From Geobacter sp. (GTDB lineage Bacteria; Desulfobacterota; Desulfuromonadia; Geobacterales; Geobacteraceae): a DNA stretch of 64,000 nt. The notes beneath the pieces are model-generated. The model did not search any database and had not been told where the DNA came from. It worked only from the letters and a program-made list of their open reading frames with translations. The DNA is taken from assembly GCA_003314535.1 (NCBI GenBank), contig POSG01000008.1:62001-126000 (forward strand), read 5' to 3'. Every line of letters starts with the position of its first letter. Position 1 is the stretch's first letter. Shown here one piece after another: positions 53,046-61,012 of this stretch. Both the position numbers and the translations under genes were made by a program.

Positions 53046-53536
53046 GTAAGCTTCCTCCGCAAAGCGTTCAACTGGTGGGAATGGGCGTGGCAAACCGCAA
53101 CTGCCAATGCGTCAGAGGCATCCTCCTGGGCCACCTCGGGCAGGTTGAGGAGCACCTTGAGCATCTGCTGCACCTGGACCTTGGCAGACTTGCCGTGGCC
53201 CACGACCGCCTGCTTCACCTGGAGAGCCGTGTATTCGAACACCGGAAGGCCTGCGTTCACCCCGGCGACGATGGCCGCGCCGCGTGCCTGGCCAAGCTTG
53301 AGGGCGCTCTGGACGTTCTTGGCGAAAAAGATGTTTTCCAGAGCCATCGCATCGGGCCGGTAGCGCTCGATGACCTCGGTCAGCCCCCGGTAGATGCGCA
53401 GCAGGCGCAGGGGGAAATCCTTGGCGGCGTCGGTGAAGATGGCGCCGTTATCAACGTGGATCAGCCGGTTCCCCTCCTTGACGATGATGCCGTAGCCGGT
53501 TATGCGCGAACCGGGATCAATGCCCAGAATCCTCAT
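53042..53536 (-). CDS. ruvC: Holliday junction resolvase RuvC
   Basis: RuvC cuts Holliday junctions symmetrically. The 164-residue protein has the catalytic acidic residues in [20 protein letters not shown] and the C-terminal [15 protein letters not shown]. It is upstream of ruvA with a four-base overlap and downstream of the YebC gene, the common yebC-ruvC-ruvA-ruvB order. Confidence 0.97.
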   Translation of the reverse strand: MRILGIDPGSRITGYGIIVKEGNRLIHVDNGAIFTDAAKDFPLRLLRIYRGLTEVIERYRPDAMALENIFFAKNVQSALKLGQARGAAIVAGVNAGLPVFEYTALQVKQAVVGHGKSAKVQVQQMLKVLLNLPEVAQEDASDALAVAVCHAHSHQLNALRRKLT

Positions 53537-53585
53537 GCCATCCCCTGAAACTCGGAGGGGCGGTTCATTCGCCCGCCCCTGCCCT

Positions 53586-54329
53586 TTACATCATCTTTTC
53601 CATCTCTTCTTCCGAGATGTCGAAGTTGGCGTAGACGTTCTGGACGTCATCGTTGTCCTCAAGCCGCTCCATCAGCCTGAGCATGCTCTCGGCCTGCTTC
53701 CCCTCCAGCTTGACCATGGTCTGGGGGATCATGGTGACCTCCGCCGAATCCGGCTTGAATCCGGCCTTCTCCAGGGCATCGCGGACCTCGATGAAGGCGG
53801 CGGGGTCCGTCACCACCTCGATCTGGCCGTCCTCGTCGGACACGTCATCCGCGCCCGCCTCAAGCGCCGCCTCGAAGAGGCTGTCGAAATCAATATCCCC
53901 GGGAAACACGATCAGGCCCTTCTGGTCGAACATCCAGGAGACGCAGCCCGCCTCGCCCATGTTGCCGTTGCACTTGGAGAATATGCTGCGGACATCAGAC
54001 ACGGTGCGGTTGCGGTTGTCGGTCATCACTTCCACCAGCACCGCCACGCCGCCGGGACCGTACCCCTCGTAGGTGGTCTCCTCGTAGTTCACGCCCTCCA
54101 TGTCGCCGGTGCCCTTCTTGATGGCCCGCTCGATGTTGTCCTTGGGCATGTTCTCCGCCTTGGCCTTGTCGATTGCAGTGCGAAGGCGCGGGTTGCCGTC
54201 CGCATCGCCGCCCCCTATCTTGGCCGCGACGGTGATCTCCTTGATCAGCTTGGTGAAGACCTTGCCGCGCTTGGCGTCGGCAGCCCCCTTCTTGTGCTTG
54301 ATGGTGCTCCATTTATTGTGGCCTGACAT
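53586..54329 (-). CDS. yebC: YebC/PmpR family protein
   Basis: YebC proteins bind nucleic acids and help translation of difficult (for example proline-rich) sequences or regulate genes. The 247-residue protein starts [14 protein letters not shown] and has [30 protein letters not shown] (cited by ends) and [20 protein letters not shown] at its end. Length and gene order before ruvC are standard. Confidence 0.96.
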   Translation of the reverse strand: MSGHNKWSTIKHKKGAADAKRGKVFTKLIKEITVAAKIGGGDADGNPRLRTAIDKAKAENMPKDNIERAIKKGTGDMEGVNYEETTYEGYGPGGVAVLVEVMTDNRNRTVSDVRSIFSKCNGNMGEAGCVSWMFDQKGLIVFPGDIDFDSLFEAALEAGADDVSDEDGQIEVVTDPAAFIEVRDALEKAGFKPDSAEVTMIPQTMVKLEGKQAESMLRLMERLEDNDDVQNVYANFDISEEEMEKMM

Positions 54330-54496
54330 CTGTCATATCTCCCTTGAATCATTGAACATTTATTGCAACAGCAAAAACTTGTAAATATTAGCACGGGGAA
54401 AAGAGGGTTGTAAAGGGGGAAATGCTCGCAGACTCTTGAGGCGGGAATGGCGGCAGAGCAGGCACAACAGCTCCCTTTCGGCCCTCATTGGCGAGA

Positions 54497-54691
54497 TTAT
54501 ACTCTTTTTTCATGGGCCTTTTTCCCGTGGAGCCGTTCATAGGCCTTGCAAAAAGGGCAATTAACCTGCTCGACTTTTTTCACGAAATCGAAAACGGCTC
54601 CATCCTGGCGGTATCGGGCATAGCGGCAGACCGGGCATAGATCGCATATTTTGGCCATGCCCCTGTCGAGGATTGAGGGCTTCGTATTCAT
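54497..54691 (-). CDS. Small CxxC zinc-ribbon protein
   Basis: The 64-residue product starts MNTKPSILDRG with GGAAGGA upstream and has ICDLCPVCRYARY and a second pair NCPFCKAYERLHG, so two metal ligand pairs. The basic tail (KKAHEKRV) could contact nucleic acid. No family name is offered. The upstream extension of the frame to 54850 shows no gene-like features. It is isolated, with AT-rich flanks. Confidence 0.6.
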   Translation of the reverse strand: MNTKPSILDRGMAKICDLCPVCRYARYRQDGAVFDFVKKVEQVNCPFCKAYERLHGKKAHEKRV

Positions 54692-54937
54692 ATGATTCCT
54701 TCCACGATCTTCCATATCAACCAAGAACCTCAAGGGGCGGGAATATTTACACAAATCCACATGATGATCACCAAGGATCTTATACGACAACACCCTCCAG
54801 AAGGTGAAAATTATGCAGAACCCCCTGGCAGGCGATTTATTAATCCCCACGGATCACCTGAAGTCCATTGCATCAGTCTCCATCCATCTTGATCCATGGG
54901 GTCGGGACAACGATTCAAACATTTGTTTTCGTGGCCA

Positions 54938-55534
54938 TCAGTAAAGTTTCTCTATAAACTCACCGACATGCTCACCCAGGCTCTGCGCCTGGTGGGGAAA
55001 CAGGTCCTCGAAGCTTTCCATGCTTGCTACCCCTTTGTAGCCGGTCTCCTGGTCGTCGAATGAAGCCAGCTCCCTGCCCGTCCGGGCGTCGACCAGGCGC
55101 CCTTTTGCTTTAATGTAGGTTTTCCCTGCGCCGAATCCAACCCAAAACCTGAGGGCGCGGCTGCCGCCGTTGAACTCGGTCAGGTTTCCTTCCAGTATAA
55201 CCGCATTCCCCTTTGCGTCGCCATTCATAACTACATTCTTGAACAGCTTGCGTTTTTTCATCTCAGCTTCGATACTCAGAGACAGGTTTTTCACGATGAG
55301 CGGAGTAAGGGCCTCCAACTTCGGCTTTTCTTCATCATCAATCCTGTCATAGACGGCACCTTCCGTCGAGAAGTCCCTGATGACAATGGTGTCGTACGCT
55401 GAAAGACGCTCCGACGTCGAGATCGTTTCTTCATTAAGAATGCCCGGTTTGGGAAGCGGTTTTTCGTTTGCAAAAACCAGCGAGGCGAAGGTGAAGATGA
55501 ATATGACCTGCACGAACACCAATATCTTTTTCAT
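54938..55534 (-). CDS. Secreted DUF4410-family protein
   Basis: A signal peptide (MKKILVFVQVIFIFTFASLVFA) precedes a ~175-residue domain with DTIVIRDFSTEGAVYD, KNVVMNGDAKGNAVILEGNLTEFNGG and FWVGFGAGKTYIKAKGRLVDARTG, the pattern of DUF4410 periplasmic or lipoprotein-like proteins of unknown function. There is no lipobox. It is monocistronic and marks the start of the more AT-rich accessory region. Confidence 0.75.
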   Translation of the reverse strand: MKKILVFVQVIFIFTFASLVFANEKPLPKPGILNEETISTSERLSAYDTIVIRDFSTEGAVYDRIDDEEKPKLEALTPLIVKNLSLSIEAEMKKRKLFKNVVMNGDAKGNAVILEGNLTEFNGGSRALRFWVGFGAGKTYIKAKGRLVDARTGRELASFDDQETGYKGVASMESFEDLFPHQAQSLGEHVGEFIEKLY

Positions 55535-55577
55535 GACAATCTCCTTTGAGAAAAAACGTAAGGATCGCCTGCATGTT

Positions 55578-56381
55578 CTATCGCCGACGCAGCTTGCTGA
55601 GCAACCTTCGGAAGCCGGAAATCCCCTTTTTTGGCCGGTCCGGCCTTGGGGTGGAGTTCACATTTTCTTCCAAAGAGTACAAGAAGCCTGTGGGCCCTCT
55701 AAACTGGTTCGAAACGAAGGAGGGTAATATATCAAGCGGTTTTCCGTGATTTATATATATGCAGCGCAGACCCTTTATTTCCGACGCGCGTTCCAGGTTA
55801 GACAAGGTATCTTCGACAAAAAAGGTGTGTTCCGGATCGGCGTCCATAAGCTCCAAAACAACCCTGAGCGGCTTTGTGCTTTCCGCCTTTTTGACGAAGT
55901 CAACTTGATCAAGTCCCAGAATTGCTTTCGGCTCAAAGAAATGCAAAATGCCTAATTTCTCGAGCACAGGAATGCCAAAACTCTCCATACAGCATTGTGT
56001 CAAGATGCCGTGCTTGACGCGCCCGCTTGTTCCTCGAAAAGCATGAACCAATTCTGTCGTGTCTTCGAAAATGTCGGGGCAATGCTTCACAAGCAGTTCG
56101 TAAAGAATGGAGTAATGTTTTTTGAACAGGCGAAGCCGTGTTTCTTCCAAATCGAATCCATAATGATCGATCACGGGAATGAATGCGCCATAGCAGTCGT
56201 GAAATGTATTATAGCATTCGTCCACAAGGTACTGCGCTTCTTCCGCAGATAACATCGGGAAGAATTCCAAAGCTATTTCAACATGGGCATCGTGACAGTG
56301 CGCATAGTATTCCTCGGAAACACGAGAATACGGATATAAAACGTTACCTATGTCCCAAATGATGTTGGTATTGTTATTCAT
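55578..56381 (-). CDS. HAD-superfamily hydrolase (YihX/pyrimidine-nucleotidase-like)
   Basis: The 267-residue protein has the HAD motif I as IWDIGNVLYP, with Gly where the acid-base Asp is common (as in YihX-type members), motif II in GILTQCCME, a Lys in DFVKKAE and motif IV in TFFVEDTLSNLERA. A basic C-terminal tail (PRPDRPKKGISGFRRLLSKL) is unusual. Codon use is more AT-rich than the core genes, so recent acquisition is likely. Substrate is unknown. Confidence 0.75.
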   Translation of the reverse strand: MNNNTNIIWDIGNVLYPYSRVSEEYYAHCHDAHVEIALEFFPMLSAEEAQYLVDECYNTFHDCYGAFIPVIDHYGFDLEETRLRLFKKHYSILYELLVKHCPDIFEDTTELVHAFRGTSGRVKHGILTQCCMESFGIPVLEKLGILHFFEPKAILGLDQVDFVKKAESTKPLRVVLELMDADPEHTFFVEDTLSNLERASEIKGLRCIYINHGKPLDILPSFVSNQFRGPTGFLYSLEENVNSTPRPDRPKKGISGFRRLLSKLRRR

Positions 56382-56539
56382 AAACAGATATAAGCAAGCT
56401 TCCCTGTCATTGAGGAATTGGAAAAACCCAACAAAGGCACCGCTACGTATTTTATTGAATATAATTCATACCTTCCCCGTTTTCAACCTAAAACTACCAT
56501 GTCACCGGAATTTACCCGATCGACGGCGTGAGGTCTGCT

Positions 56540-56854
56540 TTAGAAACCGGTGAACAGGAAGTCTATCGCTGCAATGATTTCGGCACGGTACTTTTTGAGG
56601 GAGCAGACTTTGTTTCCCAAGACGTGCTGACTAACTCCGGCCAGTTCAGCCGTTGACATACTCACCGTGGTTCGATTTATCCTGAATTGAGGGTTGAGAT
56701 AGTCGACTGGTTTGCCCATGGCAGCAATCGTGAACAGCGGAGCAACGACCCGCGTGGTGAGGTCGTCAAGCAGGTCTGCCTGCAGGTCGAGCAAATACGG
56801 GATTGACTCTTTTGTTTCCGGATTTTGATTTTCATAAACGTCGAACTGAGCCAT
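56540..56854 (-). CDS. ccdB: CcdB-family toxin
   Basis: CcdB poisons DNA gyrase. The 104-residue protein starts MAQFDVYENQNPETKESIPYLLDLQ (cited by ends) and has DLLDDLTTRVVAPL, NPQFRI-type strand and the C-terminal EIIAAIDFLFTGF, the gyrase-contact region. It overlaps the antitoxin gene by one base (ATGA-type junction), the normal arrangement with the antitoxin first. Confidence 0.92.
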   Translation of the reverse strand: MAQFDVYENQNPETKESIPYLLDLQADLLDDLTTRVVAPLFTIAAMGKPVDYLNPQFRINRTTVSMSTAELAGVSQHVLGNKVCSLKKYRAEIIAAIDFLFTGF

Positions 56855-57102
56855 CAGAAGCGCCTCATGCCATCGCTGAAAGCACCGTGGGCTTCAATAC
56901 GACGGTTGTAATCTTCAATAGCCTCTCGGTTTTCTTCTTTCCAACAGCGGATTTTTTCCTCCCGTAGCAACTCGGCAAGTCGTAGTTCCAGTGCCTGCGA
57001 CATATTAATTCGGTGTTCCTTGGCTTGACGAAGCAAGTCACTGTTAATGCTTAGGTTTGTAGATTTCTTTGGTGCATTAGGATCGAAAAAATTGATTTGC
57101 AT
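56854..57102 (-). CDS. ccdA: CcdA-family antitoxin
   Basis: CcdA neutralises CcdB and represses the operon. The 82-residue protein has an N-terminal ribbon-helix-helix region (KKSTNLSINSDLLRQAKEHRIN) and an acidic C-terminal arm that wraps CcdB (WKEENREAIEDYNRRIEAHGAF). I chose the ATG at 57102 (MQINFFDPNAPK) with AGAGAGGACC upstream; the longer frame lies in the promoter region. An upstream palindromic stretch (CCTATACGCATAAGATA near 57123) may be the operator. Confidence 0.9.
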   Translation of the reverse strand: MQINFFDPNAPKKSTNLSINSDLLRQAKEHRINMSQALELRLAELLREEKIRCWKEENREAIEDYNRRIEAHGAFSDGMRRF

Positions 57103-57189
57103 ATAGGTCCTCTCTGCGCATTGCCTATACGCATAAGATAACCACATCAAAGCTGAATTGCAAAATTTTTTTGAATGCGGCCAACTACT

Positions 57190-57312
57190 TTTTGCTGAGC
57201 CCCTGTTCAACCACAAATTTTTCAAATAAGGGAACAGGCTCCTTTTCCTGCCTAATCGTTAGTCACGAATAACTCAAAAAAGTAGCCTGTCCCCTTTTCC
57301 CTACCCTTTTCC
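57190..57312. repeat. Intergenic repeat with GGGAACAGGCT / AGCCTGTCCCC arms
   Basis: Inverted short arms (GGGAACAGGCTCC near 57230 and GCCTGTCCCCTTTTCC near 57283) match a type of sequence often found next to REP-associated transposases. No transposase is present here. Confidence 0.45.
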
Positions 57313-57319
57313 CTATGTA

Positions 57320-59071
57320 TTACCTGATCTCTAGATGATCGGCCACCAGCGATCCTCCTTGGATCGTCAGCCCCTGCAAGACTGTCCAAGCATTCAGCGG
57401 CTGGTACCAGGCATCACGCCCGCCCAACAGCGTGATTGCCTTGCTGTTGCCCAAGGTCACGTTCTCCGCGAAGGCAACTGCCCGGCAGTAGATGGTGTCT
57501 ACAGCACCGGCATTGCCGTATGCCGTTGCGAGAGACTCGAATCCCTGGTTGGTCGAACTCACGCGAGCCATGAACGAATAGGGAAAGGTGACCGTGACGC
57601 TCCGGTCGCTGTTCATGGCCACCTGGCAGGACTGGTTGGTTCCGCAGCCCTGGACGGAACCGCTCCACGTGGCCCAGATAGAGTCGGCGTCAGGTGTCTG
57701 GTTGAGGGTGACGTTCGTTCCCGCAGTGAAATCCGCCTGGCAGGTGCCGGTCATCCCGGTGGCGCTGGATCCATGTCCGCTGCAGGAGATGCCGCCGTTG
57801 CCGGTAACAGCGCCTCCCCCCTTGCCCACCGTGTCGCTCACCACGGTCAGGCTGAGGCGGTGGAAGACCACAACCGGCTCTGCCCTGCCCATGGTGGCGC
57901 CGTAGTAGCTTGACCCTTCAACAAGTTGAATAGGATGCACAGGGTCGGCCGTACCCAGTCCGATATTAAGCCCAATGGCATCATATCTGATGGAAAAGTC
58001 GGTCATGTAGCCATTATTGTCGAAAATCAGGCTCGGAAAGTATAAAGCTGAACCAACCCCCGTAGCAGTAAAGGTATAGGGGTTGGTGGAAGTTCGCGTC
58101 ATTGTAACATCGAAAACGTTGATTGTTTCATGCTGCAAGGCGGCTGTCGGCACCCACCACCACAGATAGTCTCCGTATTCATTCCAGTTTTCGGGCGGGT
58201 ACTGGGGGGTTGCCGTCATAAGCTTATGCCGCAGAACCGGTATGTCGCCGAAAAAGCAATAGTTTTCATCGGGAGGGATATAGCCGCTCGTGCCACCGGC
58301 AGAAGTATTAACCCACATTTGCACAGTATTGCCATAGCGCGATTCAACCGAGGAATTCATCATGACATATTGTGAAGCACTGGATGTCTTGATGATGGTT
58401 GACTTGAACCCGGTGTGGGGACCATTGTCCTCGGCAAAGGCCAGATGATTGGCAAAATCATAGTTGATCTCGCTGAGGATGAAAAATACGGTAGCACCAC
58501 CAAGACTCAGCCTCAAGTTGAACAGGCAAAGGCCTGTCTCAGCATCGAAATAAGCGGTGCCCCAAACATCGTCAAAATATTGCCTGCCATAAACGATCTT
58601 CACAATTTCCCGCTGACTCGCAAGACCGAATAATGTCTTTATGGGAAGAAGGAGGTAGGGGATGGAAGAGAATTCAGGATTGCTTTTAAATGTATCGTAG
58701 GTATAGTTCGCCCGGTTTATCGTGTAGATATCGATACCCATCCACTCGTCGCCCACTGCGATGGTTTGCAGCACCTGCGGGTGTATCCAGCATGGCCCCT
58801 TGTCGAGAAAGGAATACGTACTGGTATCTACCGGTTGGACAGACCCCCAGTGGTTGAGGCCCGAATGCTTGGTCACCTGCACGGAGGAGCCGTTTACAGT
58901 GCCGAACAAAAAGGCTTCCTCAGCATCTGAGGACATTGTGGTACCGGCGCCGCCAAAATACCACACGCGCACGCCCTGCTGCATCCATCCCACGTCCTGG
59001 GCGCAAACGCAAGGCATACCCAGAAACAGCCAACAAAAGATAACCACCAAGGGAAACGTCGCCTTTCTCAT
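57320..59071 (-). CDS. Exported surface protein with InlB-type repeat domain and Geobacter-style C-terminal domain
   Basis: A signal peptide (MRKATFPLVVIFCWLFLGMPCVCA) precedes a ~350-residue N-terminal part without a recognised domain, a Gly/Cys-rich bacterial-repeat segment (GGAVTGNGGISCSG, TCQADFTAGTNVTL, then WATWSGSVQGCGTN), and a C-terminal module ending NAWTVLQGLTIQGGSL and LEIR. That last module resembles the end of the protein at 61013. Total 583 residues. ATG 59071 follows AGGAGG. It is probably surface-exposed or secreted; function unknown. Confidence 0.7.
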   Translation of the reverse strand: MRKATFPLVVIFCWLFLGMPCVCAQDVGWMQQGVRVWYFGGAGTTMSSDAEEAFLFGTVNGSSVQVTKHSGLNHWGSVQPVDTSTYSFLDKGPCWIHPQVLQTIAVGDEWMGIDIYTINRANYTYDTFKSNPEFSSIPYLLLPIKTLFGLASQREIVKIVYGRQYFDDVWGTAYFDAETGLCLFNLRLSLGGATVFFILSEINYDFANHLAFAEDNGPHTGFKSTIIKTSSASQYVMMNSSVESRYGNTVQMWVNTSAGGTSGYIPPDENYCFFGDIPVLRHKLMTATPQYPPENWNEYGDYLWWWVPTAALQHETINVFDVTMTRTSTNPYTFTATGVGSALYFPSLIFDNNGYMTDFSIRYDAIGLNIGLGTADPVHPIQLVEGSSYYGATMGRAEPVVVFHRLSLTVVSDTVGKGGGAVTGNGGISCSGHGSSATGMTGTCQADFTAGTNVTLNQTPDADSIWATWSGSVQGCGTNQSCQVAMNSDRSVTVTFPYSFMARVSSTNQGFESLATAYGNAGAVDTIYCRAVAFAENVTLGNSKAITLLGGRDAWYQPLNAWTVLQGLTIQGGSLVADHLEIR

Positions 59072-59469
59072 GATCCATGCCTCCTGACAAAGACGCATCA
59101 TGGGCACTGTCAATGGAACTCTTTGCCCTTTGACGGTCATTCTTGTTCGTTTTCGAGTGAAAATGACACGTTACGTTGATGTTCCGAAGCAGCTCCTCTG
59201 TCGTATAATTATAGCAAGTGAAGGCTCCGTTTAAAGGTGACGCCAAACATTCCGCATCATCCCCCTACGGTTATCGGAATCCCGGGGCTTTCCAGGCTTC
59301 CCAGGGACATTCTTGATTTAGCGCTTTAGCGAACATTTGCATAATTGAATACACTTCAGCAAGAACGTCTCCGACAGACACCTTACCCTTTTGCCAGCCA
59401 GGACTGCTCCTAAGCAGGAAGAGGCCTGCAAATGATACTTCTTATTACCGTTGACAATACTGTTTCAAC
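59072..59469. other. Intergenic region without recognised genes
   Basis: It holds the promoter side of the surface protein gene and AT-rich sequence. I see no repeat, RNA or frame worth annotating up to the pseudogene fragment at about 59470. Confidence 0.4.
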
Positions 59470-59790
59470 AGATGACAAACATCTGGCAGGTGTCCATGAA
59501 TGGGTATCGGTGGAGATTGGGAGAGAGGGTGATACTACGGCATCCTACCTGAGCATGAAGGTTTCATACTCGAGAACGCCCAGGCCACTGTATTTCAGGA
59601 ATTCCAGGGGCAGCAATTATTTATTCCAAATGAGTATGGTGTCCCTCGAATTACCCCGTATTCAGGGCCGGCTGGCTTGGTCCGCCCCCGGGCACTTGAG
59701 TCCTTCAGTCAGTCAGCCAACGGACTTCAATGTTTACAGAAGTCTTGGGTTTCCAAATGTAAATCAACTTCTGTGCCCTGGAGAGTTGTT
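59470..59790 (+). pseudogene. Candidate frameshifted gene fragment
   Basis: Read in one frame, 59470-59540 gives the end of an open frame (HEWVSVEIGREGD). From about 59543 a shifted frame reads on as YYGILPEHEGFILENAQATV and then FQEFQGQQLFIPNEYGVPRI, which looks like real protein, until a stop near 59805. One base change near 59540 would join them. It overlaps the end of the Sel1 gene on the other strand. I do not recognise the family. Confidence 0.4.
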
Positions 59791-60841
59791 CGGGTGACAG
59801 TTTGTCAACAATAAAATCTCGGTTGTGAGACGCAGAAGTATCACCATGTTCAGCCGCAAGATAAAACCACTTATAAGCCTGGACATAATCATGAGGTACG
59901 CCTTGCCCGTTAAAATACATAAACCCGAGATTGTTTTGCGCCTGGGTAAAGCCTTGATCTGCCGCCATCTGAAACCATTTTGCCGCCTCTATATAGTCTT
60001 GCGGAGCGCCCTGCCCGAACATGTATCTGATTCCTAAGTTGGTCTGGGCAGGAGCAAGACCCTGATCCGCAGCTTTACGATACCATTTCACCGCCTGATC
60101 ATAATTCTTTTCAACACCCTGGCCGTCGGCGAATTGGTTGCCCAGATTCAACTGGGCGGCGGCACATCCATTTTCAGCGGCTTTCTTATACCATCGCACG
60201 GCTTTTTCAAAGTCCTGAGGCACACCTTTTCCGGCTTTATACATATATCCAAGGTTGAACTGAGCCAACGCAAAACCCTGATCCGCCGCCCTTCTATACC
60301 AATGCAAGGCCTCTTTATAATTTATCGGCGTTCCTATGCCTTTATCATACATTGCCCCAAGGTTGTTTTGTGCATTGACAAGTCCTTGTTCTGCCGCTTT
60401 GCTGAACAGCTTTAACGCCTCTTCGAAGCTTTGTGGGACACCTATACCATCCTCATACATGTTCCCGAGATTATATTGAGCAAAGGCCAATCCTTGGTTA
60501 GCAGCCTTTCGGAGCCATTGTGCAGCTTCTTTCAAGTCCACTGCTCCACCCTCTCCCTTAAGATACATTGCCCCAAGGTTGTTCTGTGCTTTGGCAACTC
60601 CTTGAACAGCTGATTTACGATACCACTTCACAGCCTCAATATAGTCTTGCGGTACCCCCAGGCCATTTGCATACATGTTTCCTAGAGAGAACTGGGCTTC
60701 CGGATCACCCTCTATAGCCTTGGGCAGTATCTCCATATGCGCAACATCATAATTACCATTCCTTAGAGCCTCCTTGTAGTCTGCATAGGCCATCCAAGAA
60801 TTTAGTAACAATGCAATTAACAGGATTGCAGCTTTTTTCAT
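59705..60841 (-). CDS. Exported Sel1-repeat protein
   Basis: A signal peptide (MKKAAILLIALLLNSWMAYA) is followed by eight Sel1-like repeats of 36 residues, each with an A-Q-x-N-L-G-x-M-Y core and G-V-P-Q-D-Y-x-x-A turn, covering residues ~45-350. Sel1 repeats form a TPR-like solenoid for protein-protein contact, often in the periplasm. The ATG at 60841 has GAGGG upstream. Length 378 residues. The DNA repeats make it prone to copy-number change. Partner unknown. Confidence 0.9.
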   Translation of the reverse strand: MKKAAILLIALLLNSWMAYADYKEALRNGNYDVAHMEILPKAIEGDPEAQFSLGNMYANGLGVPQDYIEAVKWYRKSAVQGVAKAQNNLGAMYLKGEGGAVDLKEAAQWLRKAANQGLAFAQYNLGNMYEDGIGVPQSFEEALKLFSKAAEQGLVNAQNNLGAMYDKGIGTPINYKEALHWYRRAADQGFALAQFNLGYMYKAGKGVPQDFEKAVRWYKKAAENGCAAAQLNLGNQFADGQGVEKNYDQAVKWYRKAADQGLAPAQTNLGIRYMFGQGAPQDYIEAAKWFQMAADQGFTQAQNNLGFMYFNGQGVPHDYVQAYKWFYLAAEHGDTSASHNRDFIVDKLSPEQLSRAQKLIYIWKPKTSVNIEVRWLTD

Positions 60842-61012
60842 GGATGCATCCCTCTGGAGTTTCAATAAGCTGACCTTCTGACCTTTCCCCTGGAAACCAA
60901 GCCATTGCAAAGTTAGTGCTTTCTGTCATAACTTCGCAAGGGAGAAAGACAAAGGGAACCTGAAGGGAAAGAGATCAGGTTTGACCCCTATGGGCTTACC
61001 CCCTGTAGTCTG

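Noticed and set aside
59432-59797. 121-codon plus-strand frame
   Set aside because: Only its first part looks coding; beyond about 59540 the protein-like reading is in another frame, so I annotate a frameshifted fragment instead.
60100-60700. Regular repeats that could suggest a CRISPR array
   Set aside because: They lie inside an open frame and encode Sel1 repeats of 36 residues without unique spacers.
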